Below are positions 43,755-54,212 of a stretch of DNA of 64,000 bases, piece by piece. A program made the position numbers and the translations under genes. The first letter of the stretch is position 1; each line of letters starts with the position of its first letter. The DNA is from Oecophyllibacter saccharovorans (GTDB lineage: Bacteria > Pseudomonadota > Alphaproteobacteria > Acetobacterales > Acetobacteraceae): contig NZ_CP038143.1 in NCBI RefSeq assembly GCF_006542375.1, positions 1,674,001 to 1,738,000 on the forward strand, written 5' to 3'. Under the pieces are notes generated by a model. It had not been told where the DNA came from. It ran no database searches and was given only the letters and a program-made list of their open reading frames with translations.

Positions 43755-44659
43755 CCCTGGTGCAGCCCGCAGCTTCTGACATTTCTTCCGCCCCCCATGG
43801 GCAACAGGGAGAAGAAGGGGCCCTGAAAGTCAGCCATCTCAACGTTGCCTATGGGCGCAGGACCGTCATTCCCGATCTCACGCTGGCGCCGCTGCAGCCA
43901 GGGCAGGTGACGGCTCTGCTGGGCCCCAACGGTTCGGGAAAATCAACCTTCCTGCGCGCTGTCGCCGGTCTGACGCCAAGCCGCGTCCTGCAGGACAAGG
44001 GGAGTGAGGGCGGCATCTGGCTGGGGCGTGCCTGCCTGTCGAACATGAATTCTGCCGAGCGTGCGAAACTGAGCGCCTACCTGCCACAGGCTCTGCCGCC
44101 TGCCGTGCACCTGCAGGTGCTGGAGGCGGTCATGGTCGCACGCCGGGCAGGCACGCCGATGGGGGCCGAGCAGGCCCTGGCTGAAAGCGTGGCGATGCTG
44201 GAGCGGCTGGGCATTGCCGATCTGGCGCTGCGCTACCTTGACGAGCTTTCGGGCGGCCAGCGCCAGCTAGTCGGGCTGGCGCAGGCCCTGGTGAGAAAGC
44301 CTGACCTGCTGCTGCTTGACGAGCCATTGAGCGCGCTGGACCTGCGCCACCAGGTTGCGGTGATGGAGGCGGTCCGCCAGCAGACCCGGGAGCGCAACAT
44401 GGTGACGCTGCTGGTCGTGCATGACCTCAACATCGCCCTGCAGCGCGCCGATGACGTGGTTTTCCTCAAGGACGGCCAGTGCGTGGCCCAGGGGAAGGCA
44501 CAGGAAGTGACCACGCCTGAAGTGCTGGCCAAGGTCTACGGCGTGCAGGCCCGCCTGGAAGTATGCGGCCAGGGCAGGCCGCATGTGCTCGTCGACGGTC
44601 TGGCTGAAAATGCCCCTGCCAGCCTGGTCGCGCCAGGGCCTGGGAAAGCGGAAAACTGA
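43751..44659 (+). CDS. Iron ABC transporter ATP-binding protein
   Basis: This is the ATPase of the importer, 302 residues from the ATG at 43751. The motifs are Walker A LLGPNGSGKSTFLRAVAG, the signature ELSGGQRQLVGLAQAL, Walker B LLLLDEPLSALD and the His switch LLVVHDLNIALQRADD. It has a 25-residue N-terminal lead and a 40-residue C-terminal tail beyond the ATPase core, the latter including VLAKVYGVQARLEVCGQG, which is usual in FecE/FhuC relatives. Coupled translation with the permease is likely. It ends the Fur-boxed operon. Confidence 0.95.
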   Translation: MTLVQPAASDISSAPHGQQGEEGALKVSHLNVAYGRRTVIPDLTLAPLQPGQVTALLGPNGSGKSTFLRAVAGLTPSRVLQDKGSEGGIWLGRACLSNMNSAERAKLSAYLPQALPPAVHLQVLEAVMVARRAGTPMGAEQALAESVAMLERLGIADLALRYLDELSGGQRQLVGLAQALVRKPDLLLLDEPLSALDLRHQVAVMEAVRQQTRERNMVTLLVVHDLNIALQRADDVVFLKDGQCVAQGKAQEVTTPEVLAKVYGVQARLEVCGQGRPHVLVDGLAENAPASLVAPGPGKAEN

Positions 44660-44789
44660 CCCGGCCCTCCCTGGCGGGGACAGGAGAACTTTTTTTTCTG
44701 GCAAAACCTCTATAAGACGCCTCAAATGCCCAGGGCGTGAACTGCGGCGCGTGGCAGTGAGCGCAGTGACAGATGGAAAGGGAAAACGC

Positions 44790-45704
44790 ATGGCCCAGGA
44801 TGATCTCATCGAACCCGTCATCGGGGTGATCGGCGGTTCCGGCCTGTATGAAATCGAAGGGCTGGAGAACAGGGAATGGCGCACTTGTGAAACGCCCTGG
44901 GGCCGTCCCTCAGATGATCTGCTTTTCGGCACTTTCGACGGTGTGCGCTGCGTCTTTCTTCCCCGCCACGGGCGCGGCCATCCCCTGCCGCCCTCGCGGC
45001 TGAACTACCGCGCCAACATCGACGTTCTCAAGCGCGCCGGCGTCACAGACATCATTTCCCTCTCCTCAGTGGGGTCGCTCAAGGAAGAGCTGGCACCTGG
45101 GCATTTCGTGTTGCCCGACCAGCTGATCGACCAGACGCGCGACCGCCCCCGCACTTTCTTCGAGGAAGGGTGCGTCGCCCAGATCAGCATGGCCAACCCG
45201 TTTTCGAGCCGGCTGCTGAAAGTGCTGGGAGAGGAGGGCCACAAGCTCGACATGCCGCTTACGGTGGGAGGCACCTATGTGACCATCGAAGGCCCGCAAT
45301 TCGACACGCGGGCCGAAAGCGAGCTCTATCGCTCCTGGGGCGCCTCAGTCGTGGGGATGACGGCGATGCCCGAGGCGGTGCTGGCGCGGGAGGCGGAAAT
45401 CAATTACGCCGTGCTGGCCATGGTGGGCGATTATGATTCCTGGCATGCCAGCCACAACACCAGCGGCGTGGAAAACCTCCTGCGCATCCGCCAGGAGAAC
45501 AGCCACCGCGCCTGTGAACTGCTGCGCAAGGCCATTCCCATCCTGGGACAGCCGCGCCCCATCTGCCCGACCGGAGCGGAACGGGCGCTGGATCATGCCA
45601 TCATCACGCCTGCCGATATGCGCCACCCCGCCCTGCTGGCGCGCCTGGACGCCGTGGCGGGCCGCGTGCTTTTCCAGAATGACGATTGGGACGGCGAGTT
45701 CTGA
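44790..45704 (+). CDS. mtnP: S-methyl-5'-thioadenosine phosphorylase
   Basis: MtnP splits methylthioadenosine to adenine and methylthioribose-1-phosphate in methionine salvage. The protein has 304 residues from the ATG at 44790, which follows GGAAAGGG. The motifs are VIGVIGGSGLYEIEGLEN, FLPRHGRGHPLPPSRLNYRA (phosphate binding), SLSSVGSLKEE, the purine-site GGTYVTIEGPQFDTRAES, and VGMTAMPEAVLAREAEINYA. A strong terminator follows at 45750. A TATAAG hexamer lies upstream near 44711. No other salvage genes (mtnA, mtnK) are in the window. Confidence 0.95.
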   Translation: MAQDDLIEPVIGVIGGSGLYEIEGLENREWRTCETPWGRPSDDLLFGTFDGVRCVFLPRHGRGHPLPPSRLNYRANIDVLKRAGVTDIISLSSVGSLKEELAPGHFVLPDQLIDQTRDRPRTFFEEGCVAQISMANPFSSRLLKVLGEEGHKLDMPLTVGGTYVTIEGPQFDTRAESELYRSWGASVVGMTAMPEAVLAREAEINYAVLAMVGDYDSWHASHNTSGVENLLRIRQENSHRACELLRKAIPILGQPRPICPTGAERALDHAIITPADMRHPALLARLDAVAGRVLFQNDDWDGEF

Positions 45705-45749
45705 TCTCCCCGAGCCGGTCTCAGAGCTGAGACCCTTCCAGAAACCAGT

Positions 45750-45789
45750 AAAAAGCGCCGCTCTCCTGGCTGGAGAAACGGCGCTTTTT
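45750..45789. terminator. Intrinsic terminator after mtnP
   Basis: AAAAAGCGCCG (45750-45760) pairs perfectly with CGGCGCTTTTT (45779-45789), with an inner TCTCC/GGAGA pairing. A and T runs on either side allow use from both the mtnP (+) and dienelactone hydrolase (-) directions. Confidence 0.92.
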
Positions 45790-45820
45790 CATTGAGCCGG
45801 GAAGTCAGAGATCGGAAAAA

Positions 45821-46588
45821 TCAGAGATACGTTTTGAAAAATTCCAGAGTGCGCTTCCAGGCCAGGCTGGCTGCTTCGGGGTCATAGCTGGCGCGCGTCG
45901 TGCAGCCGAAGCCGTGGCCGGCACCCGGATAGATGAAGATCTTCACTTCCGGACAGGCCTTGTGGATTGTCTCCCAGTCGGCCGGGGGAATATAGGAATC
46001 CTCGGCGCCGAACTGCAGTTCCGTCGGGCAGGCAGGCGGGGGGCTGCAGTGCTGGGCGATGCCGCCGCCATACCAGCAGTTGGCCGCATTGACGGGCAGA
46101 CTCTGGGCCGCTTCCCAGGCCAGAAGTCCACCCCAGCAGAAGCCCAGAACGCCGACCGGAAAAGCCTTTTCGCCCCCTTTTGCGTGGCCTGCATGTTCCT
46201 TGCGCAATGTGTCCAGACAGGCAGCGATGAGTTGTTGGGGCACTCCGGGTGACAGCCGGTCGCGCAATGCCAGCCCTTCCGTCAGTCCGGCTTGGTCATA
46301 GGCCAGCACGGTGCCGGGACGGACTGGGTCGAACAGGGCAGGGGCCAGAACGTGGTAGTCCTGCTCTGCCAGGCTGTTGCAGACCTCGCGGATATAATCG
46401 GTCAGGCCGAAAATTTCCTGCAGGACAATCAAGCCCGCACGGGGGGTCACGCCTTCAGGAGGCAAGGCTTCCCAGGCCTGGAACGCCTGACCGTCAGCAC
46501 CTGTCAGGTCGCGTAGGTGGGCCCGGACGCTCCCGGGTGCGGAGGGCCTTTCAGGAGGAGCGGAAGAGGGGGTGGAGGCGGCTGGCAT
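45821..46588 (-). CDS. Dienelactone hydrolase family protein
   Basis: This is an alpha/beta hydrolase of the dienelactone hydrolase family, 255 residues from the ATG at 46586-46588. The nucleophile cysteine lies in VGVLGFCWGGLLAWEAA, the histidine in IYPGAGHGFGC, and the acid is expected near QFGAEDSYIP. The segment GLIVLQEIFGLTDYIREVCN is a typical family start. An N-terminal Pro/Ser-rich lead of about 20 residues is present. The natural substrate is not deducible; the family includes many non-aromatic-pathway carboxymethylenebutenolidase-like enzymes. It is divergent from groES. Confidence 0.88.
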   Translation of the reverse strand: MPAASTPSSAPPERPSAPGSVRAHLRDLTGADGQAFQAWEALPPEGVTPRAGLIVLQEIFGLTDYIREVCNSLAEQDYHVLAPALFDPVRPGTVLAYDQAGLTEGLALRDRLSPGVPQQLIAACLDTLRKEHAGHAKGGEKAFPVGVLGFCWGGLLAWEAAQSLPVNAANCWYGGGIAQHCSPPPACPTELQFGAEDSYIPPADWETIHKACPEVKIFIYPGAGHGFGCTTRASYDPEAASLAWKRTLEFFKTYL

Positions 46589-46660
46589 GGGGCGGAAATC
46601 TCCGGGTGAACGGGGGTCTGGGGAAAAGCGGGGGCAGGCTGAATTTTTTTTTACCGCCCC

Positions 46661-46689
46661 CTTGGCGCTGTCAGAATTTCTCCCCATCT
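46661..46689 (+). promoter_or_regulatory. RpoH (heat-shock sigma) type promoter of groESL
   Basis: CTTGGCG (46661-46667), preceded by CCCC, is followed after 14 bases by CCCCATCT (46682-46689). This matches the sigma-32 pattern CTTGAAA-N(11-16)-CCCCATnT closely, exactly so in the -10 block. The expected start is near 46696, about 175 bases before the groES ATG. No CIRCE (TTAGCACTC-N9-GAGTGCTAA) element is visible. Confidence 0.8.
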
Positions 46690-46691
46690 TT

Positions 46692-46753
46692 CTGACAGAC
46701 CCTGCCTACAGGGCCAAGATATCTGATGTGTTGCTTTCCGGAAGGTCTGTCAG
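46692..46753. other. 10-bp inverted repeat at the groESL transcription start and leader
   Basis: CTGACAGACC (46692-46701) and GGTCTGTCAG (46744-46753) are perfect inverted repeats with a 42-base loop that contains a smaller CCTG/CAGG hairpin. The left arm overlaps the expected start site, so it could be an operator for a repressor or, if transcription starts early enough, an RNA leader hairpin. Confidence 0.6.
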
Positions 46754-46871
46754 CCCCGTTGCCTGTATGTCTGGCAGGTGGCTGTTCCGAAGCCCGGAAA
46801 GCTGAAAACGCAATAATCCGGCAGCTCCGGGCACGCAATGGGCCTGGAGCTTGCCCAAACTGGAGTGCGCC

Positions 46872-47162
46872 ATGACGAAGTTCCGTCCCCTTCACGACCG
46901 TGTGGCGGTCCGCCGCCTGGAAGGCGAGCAGAAGACTGCCGGCGGCATCATCATTCCGGATACCGCCAAGGAAAAGCCGATGGAAGGCGAGGTCGTGGCG
47001 GTCGGACCGGGCAGCCGTGACGAGCAGGGCAAGCTGATCCCGCTGGAAGTCAAGGTCGGCGACCGCGTGCTGTTCGGCAAATGGTCCGGCTCTGAAGTGA
47101 AGATCAATGGGGATGACCTGGTGATCATGAAGGAAAACGACATTCTGGGTATCCTGGGCTGA
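46872..47162 (+). CDS. groES: Co-chaperonin GroES
   Basis: GroES caps the GroEL folding chamber. The protein has 96 residues from the ATG at 46872 ([17 protein letters not shown]). The mobile loop is [20 protein letters not shown], and the roof and core regions are [20 protein letters not shown] and [18 protein letters not shown]. It is the first gene of the groESL operon, 102 bases from groEL, with a nested hairpin between them. Confidence 0.98.
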   Translation: MTKFRPLHDRVAVRRLEGEQKTAGGIIIPDTAKEKPMEGEVVAVGPGSRDEQGKLIPLEVKVGDRVLFGKWSGSEVKINGDDLVIMKENDILGILG

Positions 47163-47165
47163 TTT

Positions 47166-47220
47166 CCGCAGCAGGTTTCTCTGCCCTCCCTGGGGGGCAG
47201 GGAGGCCGGCAATTCTGCGG
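47166..47220 (+). other. Nested hairpin in the groES-groEL spacer
   Basis: CCTCCCTG (47185-47192) and CAGGGAGG (47198-47205) form a perfect 8-bp stem with a GGGGG loop. Outside it, CCGCAG (47166-47171) and CTGCGG (47215-47220) pair as well. There is no U tract, so it is probably a processing or stability element and not a terminator. Confidence 0.65.
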
Positions 47221-47240
47221 TCTCACAGGCAACCGTCTGA

Positions 47241-48923
<1,683 letters not shown>

Positions 48924-49018
48924 GCCCATCCCCTTCCTCCGGACGACCCGGCCGGGAAGCTTCGTTGTTTTCCCGGCCATCCTGCCTGCCCGCAGCTTTC
49001 CCTTGCGGCCGAGACAAG

Positions 49019-49056
49019 AAAAATCCTGCTCCCTTTTTCAGGGGCGGGATTTTTTT
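49019..49056 (+). terminator. Intrinsic terminator after groEL
   Basis: AAAAATCCTGCTCCC pairs with GGGGCGGGATTTTT (allowing G-U wobble) around a short T-rich loop, and is followed by a run of seven T. It lies about 95 bases after the groEL stop and just before the end of the convergent helicase gene. Confidence 0.88.
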
Positions 49057-49087
49057 ATGTCTTTTTATCGGAAGTCCCGCCTGGCCT

Positions 49088-52000
49088 TCAGGAGAGATTG
49101 GCTTCTGTAAGCTCCGGACCCTGGCCTTTCCGGGCCAAAAAAGCGCTGATGTCCTCCATCGCCTGTGCCAGCGGCAGGTGCTGGACGGGCACGCCTTCAG
49201 GGAAGGCTGAAAGCAGCCGGGTAGGCAGGCGCCGGTCCAGCATGACGAAGACGCCGTAATCATCTGCGCGCCGGATGAGCCGCCCGAAGGCCTGGCGCAG
49301 GCGCAGGCGCGTCAGCTGGTCGTCATAGCTGCCCGGCGCTTCGCCGCTGTCCTTAAGGAGGTGGCGGCGCCTTTCACGGTGCAGGATATCAGGCCGCGGC
49401 CACGGCGTGCGCTCGAACACCACCATGCGCAGGGCTTCGCCGGGCACGTCCACCCCGTCACGCATGGCATCGGTGCCCAGCAGGCAGCTGTGCACTTCCG
49501 TGCGGAAGATATCGACGAGCGTTGCGTTGTTCATGACGTCGACATGCTGGGCGTAGAGCGGCAGCCCACGGAGTCCGAGCGGTTCATGAATGCGCCGGTA
49601 CACTTCACGCAGGCGGCGGATGGCCGTGAAAAGTCCCAGTGCCCCGCCGCCCGCGCATTCGAACAGCTGCTGGAAGGCGCGCGCCAGAGGGGCGATCTCT
49701 CCTGAAACATCCGTGATGATATAGGCCCGTGTCTGCCGCCCGTAATCAAACGGGCTCATCAGGGCGGCGCGGTAGGGAGGCTTGAGAAAATGCGCAGCGC
49801 CCACCCGCTGTTCGGCCTTCTGCCATTCCAGGTTCTCATCGCCCTGGGGCAGGCGGTCGCGCAGGGTGGCGGAAGTCACCAGAAGACCGTGCGAGGTCGT
49901 CTGGAAGATGCGGGCAAAGGGAATGGTCGGGTCGATCCAGTGCCGGTGCAGGGCGATGTCGCGGCCTTCGCGCTGGCCTGCGCTGTTGCGGGCGAAAGGC
50001 AGGGGCACCTGCCGGATGAAATCGACAAACGCCTTTCGCTCCTCGCCTGCAACAGCGGCTGAGCTTTCGCTGAGCGTTGCATCCTCAGGTTCTTCAGAAG
50101 CGCCTGCGGTAGCGATCATGGTCCGCAGCATGGCGTTCCAGCCCTGAACGGGAGCCAGCGCGCGCCTGTAAAGGCTGCGGATAGCCGCTTCCACGCGCTC
50201 GATCTGGGCAGGTTCAAGATCGGGATCGTTTTTGAGCGCTTCGCCAAGGGCCTGGATGAGACGCCGCAGGGCGGTTTCCATGCGCTGCAGGCTGCCTGTC
50301 AGTTCCTGGGCCGCTTCAAGCAGAGAGGGGGTGAGAGGATAGAGATCGCATTCCTGCTGCTCATGCGTGCCTGAACGTGCAGCGGGCCGGGAAGGCGACA
50401 GCTCTTCTGAATCCAGCGGTTCAGGCGGGCGGGGTGAAAACCGGCCGGTGGCCAGACGGTTTTTCCCGTCTTCCATGCGTGTCTGAAGGTGCAGTTCCAT
50501 GGCGCGCAGCATGTTTTCAGCCGGATTGACAAGCTCTGTGTCCTGCACAGGCAGCGTGAGGCTTTCAGTCTCCAAACCGGTGTCAGTGCCGGTTTCCTCA
50601 GGCGGGGGCGCGTGGGTCGGCCCCCCGGCCTGTGTGGCTTCTTCCAGGCGCAGGCTCCAGCCAGGGGCCGGCAGGGCCTGGCTGGTTGCATCCAGCAGGT
50701 TCTGGAGGAACGGAGCTGCTGTAGGGACAAGCGCCAGAACGTCCTCCATACGGCGGCGCAGGCCGCGGGCACGGGAGCGACGGCCTTCCGCGCCCAGAAT
50801 CCAACGCCGCAGCTCAGCCGCTTCCAGCCCGGAAAAGGTGAGGGAGAAGGCGCTGTCAGCGGCCTGGGCGATGTGGTGCCCTTCATCGAACACGTAGCGC
50901 GTCGGCATGCCGTTTTCATCGCCGATCTTCGCGCCTGTCTCGCTCTGGGGCACCAGGGCGTTCCAGGCAGCGTGGGAGAGGGTGAGGGCATGGTTGGCAA
51001 TGACCAGGTCCGCCTGGCGGGCGCGGCGGATGCTGTGCTCGACAAAGCAGCTCTGGTAATGGGGGCAGGCGCCGTGAATGCATTCACCGCGCCGGTCGGC
51101 AATGCTGGCGAGCAGGCCGGGCGGGAACAGTTCGCCGAACCAGCCCGGCAGGTCGCCGCCCGGAATATCGCCATCCTGCGTGGCTTCCGCCCAGCGGGCC
51201 AGCAGAGCCAGGGGAATGAGCGCCTGGGCCAGATGCGGGGGGCGGTTGAGGGCCGCCTGGGTCACTTCCTCGAAATTGAGCAGGCAGAGATAGTTCTCCC
51301 GCCCCTTGCGCACAACCGCCTTGAGATGGCGTGTCTGCGGATCCGGATAAAGCCGGGTCAGCTCCTGATCGATCTGGCGCTGGAGGTGGCGGGTATAGGT
51401 GCTGATCCATACCGCGCCATCATTGTTTTCAGCCCAGAGACTGGCCGGGGCGATATAGCCGAGCGTCTTGCCGGTGCCCGTACCCGCTTCAGCCAGGACC
51501 ACATTCGGCATGCCGGGCATCTCCCGCGGTGCAAACGCTTCCGTAGCCGCAGAAGCGAAGTCAGCCTGGCCCGGCCTGGCCTCGGCCTGCGCGCCCAGCA
51601 TGCGCGCCAACCTTTCGCGGGCGGCGCGCGCACTGACGGGCTGGCTGCCGGGCAGGGGGCGGGGAGGCGCGTCCTCCCATTGGGGCAGGCGCTTCCAGAC
51701 CTGCAGGGCTTCGTGCCCTGGCGCGGCGTCGGGCTCTGTTTCCTGCACGGGCTCCTGGGAAGCGCTCGGAGAATCCAGGGCTTCCTCAAGCACGCTGCTG
51801 ACGATGGGCGCCCAGGCCCAGCCAGCGCGTGCCATGGGCCGGAGCAGGCCCCTGAGACTCTCTCCCTGGCCTGCACGCGCCTGGAGCTGCAGGTCTGCCA
51901 GGAGGCGTTCAGCCAGCTGCGGCAGCAGGTCTGCCTGGATTCCTTCCGCCTCGACTGCCTGGCGCAGCGGCGCATTCAGCGCTTCCCACGCGTCGCCGGG

Positions 52001-52357
52001 TTCTTCTTCATGCGCCTGGTCGTCTGGCAGGAGGTCCGGGGGCAGAACTTCCGGTTTTTCAGTCAGGGCGCGGGCCAGGCCGCGTGGGGTGGGGGTGACC
52101 GGGCGGGCGGGGTGGACGAACAGGAACAGCTCCAGTAGGTCCAGGCAGGGGACGGGCTGCGGCTCGGGCGGGAGGTCCAGCAGGCGCAGGGTTGCAGGGC
52201 TGTGCACCAGCAGGGGCGGCGGGAGCGTGCGCAGCTGCGTGCGGGTGGCAGCCCCGTCGAGCTCAAGCAGTTCCCCGTCCTCGGTGAGGAGGGAGGAAAG
52301 GCCGTGCCGGGCGATGAGCGCGGGCAGGGGCGGCAGGCGTGGTGCTGAAAAGACCAT
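49088..52357 (-). CDS. DinG/XPD-like ATP-dependent DNA helicase
   Basis: This is a superfamily 2 iron-sulfur helicase related to DinG and the YoaA group. From the ATG at 52355-52357 it has 1089 residues; the frame stays open further up but that part overlaps lysS. Walker A is VVLAEAGTGTGKTLGYIAP (near residue 290). Four cysteines for a [4Fe-4S] cluster are in NYLCLL, RGECIHGACPH and SCFVEH (about residues 355-440). The DEAH-like box is FDEGHHIAQAAD, and C-terminal motifs are VTSATLRDR, LLGTDAMRDGVDVPGEAL and LRQAFGRLIRRADD. The first 290 residues show no known domain and are Pro/Glu rich. It probably acts in repair or R-loop removal. Confidence 0.87.
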   Translation of the reverse strand: MVFSAPRLPPLPALIARHGLSSLLTEDGELLELDGAATRTQLRTLPPPLLVHSPATLRLLDLPPEPQPVPCLDLLELFLFVHPARPVTPTPRGLARALTEKPEVLPPDLLPDDQAHEEEPGDAWEALNAPLRQAVEAEGIQADLLPQLAERLLADLQLQARAGQGESLRGLLRPMARAGWAWAPIVSSVLEEALDSPSASQEPVQETEPDAAPGHEALQVWKRLPQWEDAPPRPLPGSQPVSARAARERLARMLGAQAEARPGQADFASAATEAFAPREMPGMPNVVLAEAGTGTGKTLGYIAPASLWAENNDGAVWISTYTRHLQRQIDQELTRLYPDPQTRHLKAVVRKGRENYLCLLNFEEVTQAALNRPPHLAQALIPLALLARWAEATQDGDIPGGDLPGWFGELFPPGLLASIADRRGECIHGACPHYQSCFVEHSIRRARQADLVIANHALTLSHAAWNALVPQSETGAKIGDENGMPTRYVFDEGHHIAQAADSAFSLTFSGLEAAELRRWILGAEGRRSRARGLRRRMEDVLALVPTAAPFLQNLLDATSQALPAPGWSLRLEEATQAGGPTHAPPPEETGTDTGLETESLTLPVQDTELVNPAENMLRAMELHLQTRMEDGKNRLATGRFSPRPPEPLDSEELSPSRPAARSGTHEQQECDLYPLTPSLLEAAQELTGSLQRMETALRRLIQALGEALKNDPDLEPAQIERVEAAIRSLYRRALAPVQGWNAMLRTMIATAGASEEPEDATLSESSAAVAGEERKAFVDFIRQVPLPFARNSAGQREGRDIALHRHWIDPTIPFARIFQTTSHGLLVTSATLRDRLPQGDENLEWQKAEQRVGAAHFLKPPYRAALMSPFDYGRQTRAYIITDVSGEIAPLARAFQQLFECAGGGALGLFTAIRRLREVYRRIHEPLGLRGLPLYAQHVDVMNNATLVDIFRTEVHSCLLGTDAMRDGVDVPGEALRMVVFERTPWPRPDILHRERRRHLLKDSGEAPGSYDDQLTRLRLRQAFGRLIRRADDYGVFVMLDRRLPTRLLSAFPEGVPVQHLPLAQAMEDISAFLARKGQGPELTEANLS

Positions 52358-52509
52358 GGCCCAGCATAGCTTCTGTGGGCAAGCGGGCGAAAGGCCTGCC
52401 TCTCCGCTCAGGAGAGAAGCGGAAAAAGGGCTTGAAAAAAGGATTGACGAACGGGTGGGCACGCGCGCAGGAGGCACAGTCTGCTCGGCACGCTGAGGGT
52501 CACGGCAGC

Positions 52510-52539
52510 TTGACCAGAGTGCAGCCCCTTCACTAGATT
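52510..52539 (+). promoter_or_regulatory. Candidate promoter of lysS
   Basis: TTGACC (52510-52515) and TAGATT (52534-52539) are separated by 18 bases. The expected start near 52546 leaves only about four bases before the ATG at 52550, where no Shine-Dalgarno sequence is seen, so the mRNA may be leaderless. Confidence 0.5.
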
Positions 52540-52549
52540 TATCCTCCTT

Positions 52550-54190
52550 ATGCAGAAAACCCAGCCCATGTCTCCTGTCCGCTCCCCTGCAGCCCCGGGC
52601 ACGCCTGATGTTTCGGACGGCAGCTTTCCCAGACTCTGGCCCTTTGAAGAGGCGCGAAAACTGGCCGAGCGGGTGGCGGACCGCGATCCGAGCCAGCCGG
52701 TCCTGCTGGAGACGGGCTACGGCCCCTCCGGCCTGCCGCATATCGGCACTTTCGGGGAAGTGGCACGCACAAGCTGGGTGCGCCAGGCCTTCACGGCTAT
52801 GACCGGCCGCCCGACCCGCCTGCTGGCTTTCTCCGATGACATGGACGCCCTGCGCAAAGTGCCGACGAACGTGCCCCAGCAGGAAATGCTGCAGGCGCAT
52901 CTGGGCCTGCCCCTGTCGCGCGTGCCGGATCCGTTCGGCACGCATGAAAGCTTTGCCGCCCACAACAATGCCCTGCTGCAGCAGTTCCTGGACGATTTCG
53001 GCTTCGATTATGAATTCGCCTCTGCCACCCGCTATTACACCAGTGGCCGCTTTGATGCCGCCCTCAAACGGGTGCTGGAAGTCCATGACGAAATCATCGC
53101 GATCATCGCCCCCACTCTGGGCGCTGAACGGCGTGCCACCTATTCGCCCGTCCTGCCCCTGCACCCTGAAACGGGCCGCGTGATGCAGGTGCCCATTCTC
53201 GCAGTCGATGCAGAGGCCGGCACGGTTACGTGGGAAGATGAGAGCGGAAAGCGTTTCGAGACCTCGGTTTACGGCGGGCAGGCCAAGATGCAGTGGAAGG
53301 CCGACTGGGCGATGCGGTGGTATGCGCTGGGGGTCGATTATGAGATGTCGGGCAAGGACCTGATCGACAGCGTCAAGCTTTCATCGCGCATCTGCCGCCT
53401 GCTGGGCAAGGAACCGCCGGCCACGCTGACCTATGAGCTTTTCCTGGATGCGCAGGGGCAGAAAATCAGCAAGTCCAAGGGCAACGGCCTGTCCGTGGAG
53501 GAATGGCTCCGCTACGGCCCCACCGAAAGCCTGGCGCAGTACATGTTCCAGCAGCCCAGCCGGGCCAAGAGGCTGTATTTCGATGTCATCCCGCGTGCGA
53601 CAGACGATTACCTGAGCCAGGTGCAGAAAGGGGCGACGCAGACGCCTGAAGAGCTGCGGGCCAATCCGGCGTGGTTCGTGCATGAAGGCACTCTGCGGCC
53701 TGAAGCCACCAGTCCGGTTTCATTCACGGCCCTTTTGAACCTGGCCGGGGTGGCCAATGCCCAGGCACCTGAAACGCTCTGGAAATTCCTCAAGCGCTAT
53801 GACGCGTCGCTCGATCCCGAGACGCACCCTTATCTGGCGCGCCTGGTCGAGCATGCGATCGTGTATTTCAATGAGCGCGTCCGCCCCGGCAAGGTCTACC
53901 GTGCGCCAAGCGAGCGGGAGCGCAAGGCCCTGGGGGATCTGGCCGCCGAGCTCGGGCAGCTGCCTGAGGGCGTGACACCTGACGAGGTGCAGAACGTGGT
54001 GTTTGAGGTCGGCAAGCGTTACTTCCCCAAAGCGGAGCTGCGTTCGTGGTTCGGCTGCCTTTACGAGGTCCTGCTCGGCCAGAAGGAAGGCCCGCGTTTC
54101 GGCATTTTCGCAGCCCTTTTCGGTCTGCCTGAAACCATCGCCCTGATCGAGGAGGGCCTGGCGCGCCCTGCCGAAAGTCCGGCGGCTTAA
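52550..54190 (+). CDS. lysS: Class I lysyl-tRNA synthetase
   Basis: It charges tRNA-Lys using the class I fold, as in archaea, spirochaetes and many alphaproteobacteria. The protein has 546 residues. The HIGH-type motif is GPSGLPHIGTFGE (near residue 58) and the KMSKS-type motif is KISKSKGNGLS (near residue 304). Other family parts are RLLAFSDDMDALRKVPTNVP, GKDLIDSV and LTYELFLDAQGQ. Starts at 52550 and 52568 are both possible. The gene lies 22 bases upstream of an MprF-like gene on the same strand; MprF enzymes use lysyl-tRNA as substrate, so the pairing may be functional. Confidence 0.96.
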   Translation: MQKTQPMSPVRSPAAPGTPDVSDGSFPRLWPFEEARKLAERVADRDPSQPVLLETGYGPSGLPHIGTFGEVARTSWVRQAFTAMTGRPTRLLAFSDDMDALRKVPTNVPQQEMLQAHLGLPLSRVPDPFGTHESFAAHNNALLQQFLDDFGFDYEFASATRYYTSGRFDAALKRVLEVHDEIIAIIAPTLGAERRATYSPVLPLHPETGRVMQVPILAVDAEAGTVTWEDESGKRFETSVYGGQAKMQWKADWAMRWYALGVDYEMSGKDLIDSVKLSSRICRLLGKEPPATLTYELFLDAQGQKISKSKGNGLSVEEWLRYGPTESLAQYMFQQPSRAKRLYFDVIPRATDDYLSQVQKGATQTPEELRANPAWFVHEGTLRPEATSPVSFTALLNLAGVANAQAPETLWKFLKRYDASLDPETHPYLARLVEHAIVYFNERVRPGKVYRAPSERERKALGDLAAELGQLPEGVTPDEVQNVVFEVGKRYFPKAELRSWFGCLYEVLLGQKEGPRFGIFAALFGLPETIALIEEGLARPAESPAA

Positions 54191-54212
54191 GGGCCTGGCA
54201 GGGCAGGGGCGC

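Noticed and set aside
46589-46871. A CIRCE/HrcA operator upstream of groES
   Set aside because: No TTAGCACTC-N9-GAGTGCTAA or near match was found; the inverted repeat present is a different sequence.
50489-52138. A 549-codon plus-strand frame inside the DinG-like helicase gene
   Set aside because: It is antisense to conserved helicase motifs, so it cannot be independent coding sequence with any confidence.
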